From positions 2,232,001 through 2,296,000 of the forward strand of contig NZ_CP085081.1 of NCBI RefSeq assembly GCF_023243115.1: a stretch of 64,000 bases of DNA. The letters are read 5' to 3'. Positions 51,229-60,813 of this stretch are shown here, piece after piece. This DNA is from Sediminicoccus sp. KRV36 (GTDB lineage: Bacteria > Pseudomonadota > Alphaproteobacteria > Acetobacterales > Acetobacteraceae). A model generated the notes under the pieces. The model was not told where the DNA came from. It made no database searches and saw nothing but the letters and a program-made list of their open reading frames with translations. A program made the position numbers and the translations under genes. Numbering within the stretch: position 1 is the stretch's first letter; each line of letters begins with the position of its first letter.

Positions 51229-51963
51229 TCAGTCCCGCACGGCGCCGATGAGGAATTCGCGATTGCCCTCGGGGCCCAGCAACGGGCTTGGCTCCACGCC
51301 CAGGACGCGCCAGTCGGGCAGGGCGGCCCACCATTCGGCCATCTCGGCGCAGACGCGTTCATGCACCGCCGCATCGCGCACCACGCCGCCCTTGGCGATG
51401 GCCGGGCCAACCTCGAATTGCGGCTTGATGAGCGCGATGGCCCAGGCGCCCGGCTTGCACAGCGCGAGGCAGGCGGGCAGCACGACGCGCAGGCCGATAA
51501 AGCTCGCGTCACAGACCAGCACATCGAGGGGAGGGACGTCGCCCGGCTTGATGTGGCGGGCATTCACGCGCTCCATCACCGTCACGCGCGGATCATGCCG
51601 CAGCTTCCAGGCGAGCTGCCCATGCCCCACATCCACGGCATGCACATGCGCGGCACCGTGATGCAGCAGCACATCCGTGAAGCCGCCCGTGGAAGCGCCG
51701 AGATCCAGGCATACCCGCCCCTCGGGCGAGAGGCCGAAATGCGCAATGCCATGCGCGAGCTTCACGCCCCCGCGCGAGACCCAGGGGTGATCCTGCCCGC
51801 GCAGTTCCAGCGCCCGGCCCTCGGCGATGATCTCGCCGGGCTTGTTGATCCGCGTTTCGCCCGAATAGACCAGGCCCGCCATGATGTAGGCCTGGGCGCG
51901 GGTGCGGGATTCCGCCAGCCCGCGCTCGACCAGTGCGAGGTCGGCGCGCAGCTTGCCGGTCAT
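51229..51963 (-). CDS. tlyA: TlyA family rRNA 2'-O-methyltransferase
   Basis: 244 residues: S4 RNA-binding domain (RADLALVERGLAESRTRAQAYIMAGLVY) followed by an FtsJ-type methyltransferase with VCLDLGASTGGFTDVLLHHGA (SAM site), VCDASFIGLRVVLP and ALIKPQFEVG (catalytic Lys region). TlyA methylates 16S/23S rRNA cytidines; the old hemolysin label is misleading. It lies 7 bp downstream of dxs in the conserved xseB-ispA-dxs-tlyA order. Confidence 0.93.
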   Translation of the reverse strand: MTGKLRADLALVERGLAESRTRAQAYIMAGLVYSGETRINKPGEIIAEGRALELRGQDHPWVSRGGVKLAHGIAHFGLSPEGRVCLDLGASTGGFTDVLLHHGAAHVHAVDVGHGQLAWKLRHDPRVTVMERVNARHIKPGDVPPLDVLVCDASFIGLRVVLPACLALCKPGAWAIALIKPQFEVGPAIAKGGVVRDAAVHERVCAEMAEWWAALPDWRVLGVEPSPLLGPEGNREFLIGAVRD

Positions 51964-51970
51964 GGCCGGC

Positions 51971-53896
51971 TCAGGCGCGCGCCGGCTCCGCCAGCGCGTC
52001 CTTGCCCAGTGCCGCCAGCGCCATCGCGGTGATCTGCGGCGCGTTCAGCCCGGCCTGGTCGTATTGCTTCCTGGGATTTTCGTGATCGATCCAGATATCG
52101 GGCAGCGTCATCGGGCGGAATTTCAGCCCGTGATCCAGCAGGCCGCGCAGCGCCAGATGGTGCATCACCAGGCCGCCAAAGCCGTTCAGGCTGCCTTCCT
52201 CGATGGTGATCAGCACCTCATGGTGCCGTGCCAGCTGCTCGACCAGCGCGGTGTCCAGCGGCTTGGCGAAGCGCGCATCGGCCACGGTGGTGGAAAGGCC
52301 GAAACTGGCCAGCTCATCCGCCGCCTTCAGGCATTCCTGCAAGCGCGCGCCATAGCTGAGGATGGCGATCTTGCTGCCCTCACGCAGGATGCGTCCGCGG
52401 CCGATCGCCAGTGGCGTGCCGCGCGCGGGCAGGGGCTCGAGCGCGAAGCCCTCGCCGCGCGGATAGCGGACGCCCGAGGGGCCGTCCTCGATCTGCGCCA
52501 TGGTGGCGATCATGTGGGCCAGCTCCACCTCGCAGCTGGCCGCCATCAGCGTGAAGCCGGGCAGGCAACCGAGATAGGCGATATCGAAGCTGCCCGCATG
52601 CGTGGCGCCATCGGCACCCACAAGGCCGGCGCGGTCCATGGCGAAGCGCACGGGCAGGCCCTGCAAGGCCACGTCATGCACCACCTGATCGTAGCCGCGC
52701 TGCAGGAAGGTTGAATAGATGGCGCAGAAGGGCTTCATCCCCTCGGTCGCCATGCCGGCGGCGAAGGTGACGGCGTGCTGCTCGGCGATGCCGACATCGA
52801 AGCAGCGATCCGGGAAGCGCTTGGCGAACATGTCGAGGCTGGTGCCGGAGGGCATGGCCGCATTCACGGCCACGATGCGCTCATCCACCTCGGCCTCGGC
52901 GATCAGGGCCTGGGCGAAGACCTTCTGATAGACGGGCGGGCCGGGCGGCGCCTTTTGCTGCTCGCCGGTGATGACGTTGAACTTCTGCACGCCGTGATAC
53001 TTGTCGCCGCTGGTTTCGGCGGGGGCATAGCCCTTGCCCTTCTGCGTGACGGCATGGACTAGGAAGGGGCCCTTGTGCTCGGTGTCGCGCAGGTTGCGCA
53101 GCACGGGCAGCAGGTGGTCCATGTTGTGGCCGTCAATCGGGCCGACGTAGTAGAAGCCCATCTCCTCAAAGAGGGTGCCGCCGGTCAGCAGGCCGCGCGC
53201 ATATTCATCGGCGCGCTTGGCCGCACGCTCGATCGGGCCCGGGAAATTCTTCGCGAGCTTGGCGACGAAATCTCGCACCGACAGGAAGGGCCGTGAGGAA
53301 ATCGTGCGGCTGAGATAGGCGGACATCGCGCCCACGGGGGGTGCGATGGACATGTCATTGTCGTTCAGGATGACGATGAGGTTGGCCTTCTCGGCCCCCG
53401 CATTGTTCATCGCCTCATAGGCCATGCCGGCCGACATGGAGCCATCGCCGATCACCGCGATGACGTTGCGCGGCGTGCCCTGCAGCGCGCTCGCCACTGC
53501 CATGCCGAGGCCGGCCGAAATGCTGGTGCTGGAATGGGCGGCACCGAAGGGGTCGTATTCGCTCTCGCTGCGCTTGGTGAAGCCCGAAAGCCCGCCGCCC
53601 TGGCGCAGCGTGCGGATCCGGTCCCGCCGCGCGGTCAGGATCTTATGCGGATAGCACTGATGCCCCACATCCCAGATCAGCCGGTCATGCGGCGTGTCGA
53701 AGATGGCGTGAATCGCCACGGTGAGTTCAACCACGCCGAGCGAGGAGCCCAGATGCCCGCCGGTCACGGAGACGGCGCTGATGGTTTCGGCCCGCAATTC
53801 GTCGGCCAGCTGGCGCAGCTGGTCGGCGGAGAGATTGCGCATATCCGCGGGGACGCGCACCCGGTCCAGCAGCGGGGTTGCAGGGCGGTCTTGCAT
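51971..53896 (-). CDS. dxs: 1-deoxy-D-xylulose-5-phosphate synthase
   Basis: A 641-residue TPP enzyme that starts the MEP isoprenoid pathway from pyruvate and glyceraldehyde 3-phosphate. Motifs are [35 protein letters not shown], the TPP-binding [18 protein letters not shown]...LIVILNDN, and the catalytic Glu in [18 protein letters not shown]. Full length. ispA ends 1 bp before its start region, so the isoprenoid genes are one transcription unit feeding hopanoid and quinone synthesis. Confidence 0.97.
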   Translation of the reverse strand: MQDRPATPLLDRVRVPADMRNLSADQLRQLADELRAETISAVSVTGGHLGSSLGVVELTVAIHAIFDTPHDRLIWDVGHQCYPHKILTARRDRIRTLRQGGGLSGFTKRSESEYDPFGAAHSSTSISAGLGMAVASALQGTPRNVIAVIGDGSMSAGMAYEAMNNAGAEKANLIVILNDNDMSIAPPVGAMSAYLSRTISSRPFLSVRDFVAKLAKNFPGPIERAAKRADEYARGLLTGGTLFEEMGFYYVGPIDGHNMDHLLPVLRNLRDTEHKGPFLVHAVTQKGKGYAPAETSGDKYHGVQKFNVITGEQQKAPPGPPVYQKVFAQALIAEAEVDERIVAVNAAMPSGTSLDMFAKRFPDRCFDVGIAEQHAVTFAAGMATEGMKPFCAIYSTFLQRGYDQVVHDVALQGLPVRFAMDRAGLVGADGATHAGSFDIAYLGCLPGFTLMAASCEVELAHMIATMAQIEDGPSGVRYPRGEGFALEPLPARGTPLAIGRGRILREGSKIAILSYGARLQECLKAADELASFGLSTTVADARFAKPLDTALVEQLARHHEVLITIEEGSLNGFGGLVMHHLALRGLLDHGLKFRPMTLPDIWIDHENPRKQYDQAGLNAPQITAMALAALGKDALAEPARA

Positions 53897-54817
53897 CTAG
53901 TTTCTCCGCTCAATCACGTAATCGGCCATGGCGCGCAACAAATCCGCGCGGTCGCCAAACATTTCCACATGGTCCCGCGCCTGCGCCACCAGGCGCTCGG
54001 CCTGCATGCGGGAACGCTCGATGCCGAGCAGCCCCACCAGCGTGGCCTTGCCCGCCTCGGCATCCTTGGCGGTCGCCTTGCCCATGGTCTCCGTGCTGGC
54101 GGTCGCGTCCAGCAGGTCATCGGCGATCTGGAAGGCGGCCCCCAGATCGCGCCCATAGGCCGCCAGCGCATGGCGCTGCGAGGATGCGGCCTTGCCCAGC
54201 ACGGCACCCGCCTCGGCCGAGAATTCGATCAGCTTGCCGGTCTTGAGCAATTGCAGCCGGCCAATGGCGGGCTCTTCCAGGGGCGTCGTCGCCTGCTCGG
54301 CCATGATGTCCAGCATCTGGCCGCCGCACATGCCGCGCGGGCCGGCGGCGCGGGCCAGCATGCGCACCAGCTCGATCCGCACGGCGGGGTCCGGATGGGT
54401 CGCGTCATCGGCCAGCACGGTGAAGGCGTGGCATTGCAAGGCATCGCCGGCGAGGATGGCCGTCGCTTCGTCGAATTGCTTGTGGCTGGTGGGCTTGCCG
54501 CGCCGAAGGTCGTCATTGTCCATGGCCGGCAGATCGTCATGGATCAGGCTATAGGCGTGCATCATCTCGATCGCGCAGGCGACGCGAAGTGCCGCACTGC
54601 GCGAGACGCCGAACTGCCTCGCCCCTTCCAGCACCAGGAAGCCGCGCATGCGCTTGCCCCCGCCGATGGTCGAATAGCGCATGGCATCGAATAGCCGCGC
54701 CTCATCGCCCTCGACCATCGGGAGAAGCTGATCCAGCGCCGAATCAATATCCTGGGCGGCCTCGGTCAAGGCGGCCGCGAGTGAGGCGGCGGAAGCCCCG
54801 CCGGTGACCATATCCAT
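53897..54817 (-). CDS. ispA: Farnesyl/geranyl diphosphate synthase
   Basis: A 306-residue all-helical prenyltransferase. Motifs are GGGKRMRGFLVLEGAR, first Asp-rich motif LIHDDLPAMDNDDLRRG (near residues 92-108), GDALQCHAF, KTGKLIEFSAEAG and second Asp-rich motif QIADDLLDATAS near 225. It condenses DMAPP and IPP. ATG 54817 or 54811 are the plausible starts, 14 bp after the xseB stop. Confidence 0.94.
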   Translation of the reverse strand: MDMVTGGASAASLAAALTEAAQDIDSALDQLLPMVEGDEARLFDAMRYSTIGGGKRMRGFLVLEGARQFGVSRSAALRVACAIEMMHAYSLIHDDLPAMDNDDLRRGKPTSHKQFDEATAILAGDALQCHAFTVLADDATHPDPAVRIELVRMLARAAGPRGMCGGQMLDIMAEQATTPLEEPAIGRLQLLKTGKLIEFSAEAGAVLGKAASSQRHALAAYGRDLGAAFQIADDLLDATASTETMGKATAKDAEAGKATLVGLLGIERSRMQAERLVAQARDHVEMFGDRADLLRAMADYVIERRN

Positions 54818-54831
54818 TCGGCTCCGTAATC

Positions 54832-55095
54832 CTATTCCACATCCTTCAGGGTCAGGCCCAGCCCGCCTTCGACGACGGCCTGCACCTTTGCCTCGGCTTC
54901 CGCAAGCTTCGTCTCGCAATAGCGGCGCAGCGCGGTGCCTCGTTCATACTCCGAAATCGCCTGGGCCAATGTGCTGCGCCCACCTTCCAGCGACTTTACG
55001 ATTCCCTCAAGCTGGCTCAGCGCCTCCTCGAAGGACAAATCCAGCACCTCGCCGCCCATGTGCTCCGCGGGCTTCGATGCATGGTGAACTGACAT
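54832..55095 (-). CDS. xseB: Exodeoxyribonuclease VII small subunit
   Basis: 87 residues. The XseB core LSFEEALSQLEGIVKSLEGGRSTLAQAISEYERGTALRRYCETKLAEAEAKV is complete (about residues 20-72) with a short N- and C-terminal extension. It forms the helical arms that regulate the XseA nuclease. It heads the xseB-ispA-dxs-tlyA unit. Confidence 0.96.
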   Translation of the reverse strand: MSVHHASKPAEHMGGEVLDLSFEEALSQLEGIVKSLEGGRSTLAQAISEYERGTALRRYCETKLAEAEAKVQAVVEGGLGLTLKDVE

Positions 55096-55246
55096 TGCTC
55101 GCTCCCTTAATGATGCCCGACCTTGGTAACCTGTGGCCCCTGTTTCCCAGGGCCCTCATTGTTGGGGACGCCGGTTTTGATCCGCCCGCCCCGACAGATG
55201 CGCAGCAAACCGAAGTTTTCGAGGTAACACAACCGTCGCATTCCGC

Positions 55247-56176
55247 TCAACTTCGCATTAGGGCGCGAACATGCGCGGCGGAGGAGCTTGCCAGCGCCTG
55301 CAAATCATAGCCCCCCTCCAGCAGACTGACCACCCGGCCCGCGCAAACGCGGTCGGCCAGGGCGCACAACTCCATGGAAAGCCAGCTGAAATCCGCCTCC
55401 GTCAGGCGCAGCTGGGCCAGCGGATCCCGTGCATGGGCGTCAAAACCGGCCGAGATGACGATGAGATCAGGGGCGAAGGCCTCGATCGCTGGAAGCAGGG
55501 CCTCTGCCCAGGCCGCGCGAAACTCCATGCCGGAGGCACCAGGCGGCAGGGGCGCATTGTGGATATTGCCGACCCCCGTCTCGGAAGCGGCACCCGTGCC
55601 GGGGTAAAGCGGCATCTGGTGGCTGGAGGCAAAGAGGATGGTGGGGTCCGCCTCGGTGCAGTCCTGGCTGCCATTGCCGTGATGCACGTCAAAATCGCAG
55701 ATGGCCACGCGGGCCAGGCCATGGGCGGCCTGGGCGTGGCGGGCCGCGATCACGGCATTGGCGAAGAGGCAGAATCCCATCGGGCGGCGCCGCTCGGCGT
55801 GGTGGCCGGGCGGGCGGGTGGCGCAGAAGGCGCGGCGTACCTTGCCCTCGCAGACCTCATCCACCGCGCGCACCGCCGCCCCGGCCGCCAGCAGCGCGGC
55901 CCGGGCGCTGCCCGCGCACATGATGGTATCGGCATCCAGGGCCATGTATTCGCCCGGCGCCGGGCGCACGCCCAGGATGGCGGCCACATAATCGGCCGGA
56001 TGGGCGCGCGTCAGCTGCTCCTCCGTGGCTTCTTCCGGCTGGTCGCGGATCAGCTCGGCGAATTCCTCGCTGTCCAGCGCCTGGAGCACGGCGCGCAGCC
56101 GGTCCGGGGATTCCGGATGGCCCTCACCCATCTCATGCGCCAGGCAATCGCGGTGGGTGAGCAGCAGCACGCTCAT
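55247..56176 (-). CDS. Histone deacetylase family (acetylpolyamine/acetyl-lysine amidohydrolase)
   Basis: A 309-residue zinc hydrolase with the arginase-like fold. RPPGHHAERRRPMGFCLFAN carries the catalytic His pair, VAICDFDVHHGNGSQD the zinc Asp-x-His, and FDAHARDPLAQLRLTE the third zinc Asp. The Tyr/His near the C-terminus is in LLEGGYDLQAL. Class II type by sequence. The start overlaps the tusA stop (ATGA). The substrate could be acetylated proteins or polyamines. Confidence 0.93.
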   Translation of the reverse strand: MSVLLLTHRDCLAHEMGEGHPESPDRLRAVLQALDSEEFAELIRDQPEEATEEQLTRAHPADYVAAILGVRPAPGEYMALDADTIMCAGSARAALLAAGAAVRAVDEVCEGKVRRAFCATRPPGHHAERRRPMGFCLFANAVIAARHAQAAHGLARVAICDFDVHHGNGSQDCTEADPTILFASSHQMPLYPGTGAASETGVGNIHNAPLPPGASGMEFRAAWAEALLPAIEAFAPDLIVISAGFDAHARDPLAQLRLTEADFSWLSMELCALADRVCAGRVVSLLEGGYDLQALASSSAAHVRALMRS

Positions 56177-56409
56177 GCCTCGGCCCGCCGGCGCAGGATG
56201 AAGCGGAAGGCGTCATCTTCCTCGGCCCAGGCCAGGAGTTCATGGCCGGTTTCCTGCGCATAGGCATGGAAATCCTTCACGGCGGCGGGGTCGGTGGCCA
56301 GCACGGCGAGCGTGGCGCCGGGCGCCATGGCGCGCAGCGCCTTATTGGCCTTGAGCACAGGCAGCGGGCAGGTCATGCCGCGAACATCGAGTGTGGTGGT
56401 GTCTCCCAT
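56173..56409 (-). CDS. TusA-family sulfur carrier protein
   Basis: 78 residues: LDVRGMTCPLPVLKANKALRAM contains the single sulfur-accepting Cys in CPLPVLK at about residue 13, followed by ATLAVLATDPAAVKDFHAYAQETGHEL. Family length and fold are standard. It accepts sulfane sulfur from a cysteine desulfurase for tRNA thiolation or other sulfur transfer. Coupled by a 4-bp overlap to the deacetylase gene; divergent from the ROK kinase. Confidence 0.92.
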   Translation of the reverse strand: MGDTTTLDVRGMTCPLPVLKANKALRAMAPGATLAVLATDPAAVKDFHAYAQETGHELLAWAEEDDAFRFILRRRAEA

Positions 56410-56471
56410 ACCGCCAATGCAGCACCACAGGGGGCTTGCCCGCAAGCCTGCCGCGCAGCAGCCTCCGGCGC

Positions 56472-57353
56472 ATGCGTATCGGGATTGATCTGGGCGGCAC
56501 GAAGATCGAGGTGGTGGCCCTGGGCGCCGCGGGGCAGGTGCTGCTGCGCCGCCGCGTGCCCACCCCCGCGGATTATGCGGGCGTGATCGCCGCCATCCTG
56601 GCCCTGGTCACCGGGGCCGAGGCCGAGCTTGGCGCGCGCGGCACGGTGGGGGTGGGCATTCCCGGCAGCCTCTCGCCCCGCACCGGCCTGATCCGTGGCG
56701 CCAATTCCATGTGGCTGAATGGCGGCCGGCTCGACGCGGATCTCGCGGCGGCGCTGGGGCGGGAGGTGCGGCTGGCCAATGATGCGAATTGCCTGGCCCT
56801 TTCGGAGGCGGCGGATGGCGCGGGGGCAGGAGCGGCGAGCGTCTTCGCGGTGATCCTGGGCACCGGGGTCGGCGGCGGCCTGGTCATCGGCGGAACCCTG
56901 ATCGAGGGCGTGAACCGCATCGGCGGCGAATGGGGCCACAACCCGCTGCCCTGGATGACGCAGGCGGAGTTCCCCGGCGCGCCATGCTGGTGCGGCAAGC
57001 GCGGCTGCATCGAGACCTATCTCTGTGGCCCGGCCCTGGCCGCCGATGCGGACGGCCCTGGCGCGCGCGATGCCAGCGGCCTGCCCGCCCGCCACGACCC
57101 GGCGGCGCGCCAGGCCTTGGCGCGCCACACGGACCGGCTGGCACGGGCGCTGGCCATGGTGGTGAATCTGCTGGACCCGGAGGTGATCGTGCTGGGCGGC
57201 GGCTTGTCCAACATGGCGCATCTCTACGCGGAGTTGCCGGTCCAAATGCCCAGGCATGTCTTTTCCGATGTGGTGCGCACGCGAATCCTGCGCGCCGCCC
57301 ATGGCGACAGCTCCGGCGTGCTGGGGGCGGCCCGGTTGTGGGACCCGCCCTGA
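56472..57353 (+). CDS. ROK family sugar kinase (fructokinase-like)
   Basis: 293 residues. The ATP-binding opening is GIDLGGTKIEVVALG (residues 4-18), catalytic Asp in VRLANDANCLALSEA near 100, ILGTGVGGGLVIGG (phosphate), GGEWGHNPLPWM and the ROK zinc motif in CWCGKRGCIETYLCG (about residues 175-190). The CxCGxxGCxE motif is typical of bacterial fructo- and glucokinases. It stands alone, divergent from tusA. Confidence 0.9.
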   Translation: MRIGIDLGGTKIEVVALGAAGQVLLRRRVPTPADYAGVIAAILALVTGAEAELGARGTVGVGIPGSLSPRTGLIRGANSMWLNGGRLDADLAAALGREVRLANDANCLALSEAADGAGAGAASVFAVILGTGVGGGLVIGGTLIEGVNRIGGEWGHNPLPWMTQAEFPGAPCWCGKRGCIETYLCGPALAADADGPGARDASGLPARHDPAARQALARHTDRLARALAMVVNLLDPEVIVLGGGLSNMAHLYAELPVQMPRHVFSDVVRTRILRAAHGDSSGVLGAARLWDPP

Positions 57354-57426
57354 ATTTTCGCCGAAGATTCATTCGCAAATCCCGGGGCAGGCCCCATTCT
57401 CCCGCGTGACAACCCAGGTGGATCCC

Positions 57427-59328
57427 ATGGACTTCGACGCCGAAAACACCCCCAGCAATCCCGATCCGCGCGAAACCATCAGCGAGATCATCGAGCGCCG
57501 CTTCTCCCGCCGCGGCGCCTTGCTGGGCGGGCTGAGCACGGCCCTGGCCGGCGTGGCCGAGGCGGCGCCCATGCATGGCGGGCCCTCCACGCTGACCTTC
57601 GCCGAACTGCCCCACCAACTGGCGCAGACCGATGCGGTGGCCGCCGGCCATCAAAGCCGGGTGCTGATCCGCTGGGGCGACCCCGTGCTGCCCGAGGCGC
57701 CGCCCTTTGACCCGCGCCGCGTCACGGCCGCCGCCCAGGCCATGCAATTCGGTTACAATAATGACTACCTGGCGGTGCTGCCGATGCAGCGCGGTGGCGC
57801 CATCGGTGATCGCGCCCTGCTTTGGGCCAATCACGAATACACCAATACCAACCTGATGTTCCCCGGCATGGGCACGTCGAGCCAGGCGCGCGCCCGCGTC
57901 TCGGCCGAGCAGGCCGAGGTGGAGCTGATGGCGCATGGCGGCAGCCTGGTGGAGATCGAGCGCGAGGGCGGCTCCTGGAAGCTGGCGCGGGCGGGGCAGC
58001 TGAACCGGCGCATCACGGCAACCACGCCGATGCGGATCAGCGGCCCCGCAGCGGGCCATCCCTGGATGCGGACCAACGCCGATCCCTCAGGCCTGAGGGT
58101 TCTTGGCATGTTGAATAATTGTGCCGGTGGAACAACGCCATGGGGAACGATCCTCACCTGCGAGGAGAACTTCAACTTCCTCTTTGGCGGTGAGTTGACC
58201 GAGCCGGCGCTGGCGGAATCGCATCGCCGCTACGGCATTGTCGCCAATCCGCCCTATGGCTGGCACCGGCATATCGCGCGCTTTAATCGCACCCAGGAAC
58301 CCAATGAAGCCAATCGCTTCGGGTGGGTTGTTGAGATTGATCCTTATGATCCGCAAAGCATGCCGGTGAAGCGCACCGCCCTGGGCCGCTTCAAGCATGA
58401 GGGCGCCACCTACGCCATGGCACCGGATGGCCGCGTCGTCTTCTACATGGGCGATGACCAGCGTTTTGATTACGTCTATCGCTTCGTCACCGCCCGCCCG
58501 CACAACCCGGCCAACCCGGACCGCAATCTGCTGGATGAGGGCACGCTCTCCGTCGCGCGGTATGAGGCCGACGGCACCATGCGCTGGCTGCCGCTGGTGC
58601 ATGGCACCGGCCCGCTGACCGAGGCGAATGGCTTCCGCAGCCAGGGCGATGTGGTGCTGGAAGCCCGCCGCGCGGCCGATCTGCTCCAGGCCACGCCGAT
58701 GGACCGGCCGGAGGATGTGGAGGCCAATCCGATCAATGGCCGCGTCTATGTCATGCTCACCAACAACGCCAACCGCTCGGCCGAGCAGGTGAATGCCGCC
58801 AATCCCCGCCCGGCCAATGCGCATGGCCATGTGCTGGAGATGATCCCGCCCGGCGCGCCCGACCGCCCGGACCATGCCGCCGAGACGATGCGCTGGGGCC
58901 TGTTCCTCCGCGCGGGCAAGCCGGGCCTTGATGCCGGCGCGCAATATCACCGTGCCACGAGCGAGCATGGCTGGCTCTCCTGCCCGGATAACTGCGCCTT
59001 CGACAGCAAGGGCCGCATCTGGATCGCGACCGATGGCGCCGGCAGCGCCGCGGGTGTCGCCGATGGCGTCTATGTGGCGGATACGGAAGGGCGCGGCCGG
59101 GCGCTGACGCGGCTGTTCTACCAGGCGCCGACCGGGGCCGAGGTCTGCGGCCCCTTGCTGCTGCCCGATGACAGCGCGCTGTTCCTGGCCATCCAGCACC
59201 CCGGCGAGGACCCCGGCAGCACCTTTGAAAACCCCTCGACCCGCTGGCCGGATTTCGTGGAGGGCGCGCCGCCCCGGCCTTCGGTGATCGTCATCACGCG
59301 GGAAGCGGGCGGGCCTGTCGGCAGCTAG
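57427..59328 (+). CDS. PhoX family alkaline phosphatase (DUF839), Tat-exported
   Basis: A 633-residue periplasmic phosphatase. The Tat signal RFSRRGALLGGLSTALAGVAEA ends near residue 45. PhoX landmarks are RWGDPV near 78, FGYNNDYLAV, LLWANHEYTNTNLMFPG (acidic metal ligands, conserved NHEYT), NNCAGGTTPWGTILTCEENFN (Arg/Cys/Glu metal site CEEN), EIDPYDPQ and GDDQRFDYVYRFV. PhoX enzymes use Ca and Fe. There is no phosphate-transport gene nearby. A 97-bp dispersed repeat begins 3 bp after the stop. Confidence 0.93.
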   Translation: MDFDAENTPSNPDPRETISEIIERRFSRRGALLGGLSTALAGVAEAAPMHGGPSTLTFAELPHQLAQTDAVAAGHQSRVLIRWGDPVLPEAPPFDPRRVTAAAQAMQFGYNNDYLAVLPMQRGGAIGDRALLWANHEYTNTNLMFPGMGTSSQARARVSAEQAEVELMAHGGSLVEIEREGGSWKLARAGQLNRRITATTPMRISGPAAGHPWMRTNADPSGLRVLGMLNNCAGGTTPWGTILTCEENFNFLFGGELTEPALAESHRRYGIVANPPYGWHRHIARFNRTQEPNEANRFGWVVEIDPYDPQSMPVKRTALGRFKHEGATYAMAPDGRVVFYMGDDQRFDYVYRFVTARPHNPANPDRNLLDEGTLSVARYEADGTMRWLPLVHGTGPLTEANGFRSQGDVVLEARRAADLLQATPMDRPEDVEANPINGRVYVMLTNNANRSAEQVNAANPRPANAHGHVLEMIPPGAPDRPDHAAETMRWGLFLRAGKPGLDAGAQYHRATSEHGWLSCPDNCAFDSKGRIWIATDGAGSAAGVADGVYVADTEGRGRALTRLFYQAPTGAEVCGPLLLPDDSALFLAIQHPGEDPGSTFENPSTRWPDFVEGAPPRPSVIVITREAGGPVGS

Positions 59329-59330
59329 AG

Positions 59331-59427
59331 CTTGTTCCGTTCGCGAGGGCTCACGATACAACCTCCAGCCCATTGATTTTCGAGCATCTTTATCCATCCA
59401 AGCGATCCCGTTTGGCCGGATGATGCT
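59331..59427 (-). repeat. 97-bp dispersed repeat, copy A
   Basis: Read on the minus strand this stretch aligns without gaps to 61735-61831. Identity is about 35 of 41 over the GGGCTGGAG...CGGAAC end (59331-59371) and roughly two thirds over the rest. It sits just after the phoX stop, before dinB. Both copies touch a stop codon. No long coding frame runs through it. Confidence 0.75.
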
Positions 59428-59472
59428 CCAAGCCGCTGGACGGGGAGGGCGGCCGGGGCCCATCCTGACGGG

Positions 59473-60741
59473 ATGCCGGGCCTCTGCCGAGACTGCCTGA
59501 GCGCCGATCCGGGCGCCGGACCCGCCTGCCGGCATTGTGGCGGGCGGCGGGTGCTGCGCCATCCCGAGCTCTTCGCCCTCACCATCGCCCATGTGGATTG
59601 CGACGCCTTCTATGCCAGCGTCGAGAAGCGCGATCGGCCGGAACTGGCGAGCAAGCCCGTGCTGGTCGGTGGCGGGCGGCGCGGCGTGGTGGCGGCCTGC
59701 TGCTACATCGCGCGCGGCTATGGCATCCGCAGCGCGATGCCGATGTTCAAGGCGCTGGCCGCCTGCCCGGATGCGGTGGTGCTGAAGCCCGATATCGCCA
59801 AATACGCGGCCGAGGGCGCGCGCATCCGCGCCATGATGGAGGCGCTGACCCCCCTGGTGCAGCCGCTCTCCATTGATGAGGCGGTGCTGGATCTCTCGGG
59901 CACCGAGGCGTTGCATAAGGCACCTCCTGCCGTGACTCTGGCGCGGCTGGCCCGCGATGTGGAGCGGGAGGTGGGGGTGACCATCTCCATCGGCCTGGCC
60001 GCCAATCGGCTGATGGCCAAGCTCGCGGCCGGGCGGGACAAGCCGCGCGGCTTCGCCGTGATTGGCGGGGATGAGGCGGCGGCCTGGCTGGCGCCGCAGC
60101 GCGTGGGCTTCCTGCCCGGCATCGGGCCTGCCGCGGTGCGCCGGCTGGAATCGGCCGGGATCACCCGGCTCGGGCAATTGGCGGCGCTTGACCCCAAATC
60201 CGCCATGGCGCGGCTGGGCGCCGAAGGGCCCGCCCTGGCCGCCCGCGCGCGCGGCGAAGATGACCGGCCCGTCAATCCCGAGCGCGAGACCAAGAGCGTC
60301 AGCGCCGAGACGACCTTCGAGGAGGACCTGGCCGATCTTCCGGCGCTGGAGGGCGTGCTCTGGCGGATTTGCGAAAAGCTCTCGGCGCGGCTGGCCGGGA
60401 AGGGGCTTTCGGCCGGCGGCGTCGTGCTCAAGCTGAAAACCGGTGGCTTCGAGACGCTGACGCGCAGCGCGCGCCTGGCCGGCCCCACCTTGCTGCCGGA
60501 AACGCTGTTCGACGCCGCCCGGCCCTTGCTTGCCCGCGCGGCGGATGGCACGCGCTACCGGCTGCTGGGCCTGGGGGCGGCGCCGCTGTGCCTGGCGGCG
60601 GATGCGGATCAGGGTGACCTGGCGGACCCCTCGGCGCCGCGCCGCGCGGCGAAATGGCGCGCCATCGAGGCGCTGCGGGAGCGGTTTGGCGCGGCGAGCG
60701 TCGTGGCCGGCCGTTCGCTCACGGGTAAAGACAAAAGATAA
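59473..60741 (+). CDS. dinB: DNA polymerase IV with N-terminal zinc ribbon
   Basis: A 422-residue Y-family translesion polymerase. An N-terminal extension holds CRDCLSADPGAGPACRHCGG (CxxC...CxxC, residues 5-24), common in alphaproteobacterial DinB. The palm has AHVDCDAFYASVEKRDRPEL and PLSIDEAVLDLSG (catalytic Asp and Asp-Glu), then ISIGLAANRLMAKLAAGRDKP and the helix-hairpin-helix LPGIGPAAVRRLESAGI. No beta-clamp-binding QxxLxLF motif is obvious at the C-terminus. No lexA box was found upstream. Confidence 0.94.
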   Translation: MPGLCRDCLSADPGAGPACRHCGGRRVLRHPELFALTIAHVDCDAFYASVEKRDRPELASKPVLVGGGRRGVVAACCYIARGYGIRSAMPMFKALAACPDAVVLKPDIAKYAAEGARIRAMMEALTPLVQPLSIDEAVLDLSGTEALHKAPPAVTLARLARDVEREVGVTISIGLAANRLMAKLAAGRDKPRGFAVIGGDEAAAWLAPQRVGFLPGIGPAAVRRLESAGITRLGQLAALDPKSAMARLGAEGPALAARARGEDDRPVNPERETKSVSAETTFEEDLADLPALEGVLWRICEKLSARLAGKGLSAGGVVLKLKTGGFETLTRSARLAGPTLLPETLFDAARPLLARAADGTRYRLLGLGAAPLCLAADADQGDLADPSAPRRAAKWRAIEALRERFGAASVVAGRSLTGKDKR

Positions 60742-60813
60742 CCGGCACCGAAACCAATCGACGTTCCCTGGGTTATTTTCCTGGATTCAAACAGGAATAC
60801 AGAGGGAATGACG

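Noticed and set aside
51229..51963. Hemolysin gene
   Set aside because: TlyA homologues are often so labelled, but the S4 plus FtsJ-type methyltransferase architecture indicates an rRNA methyltransferase.
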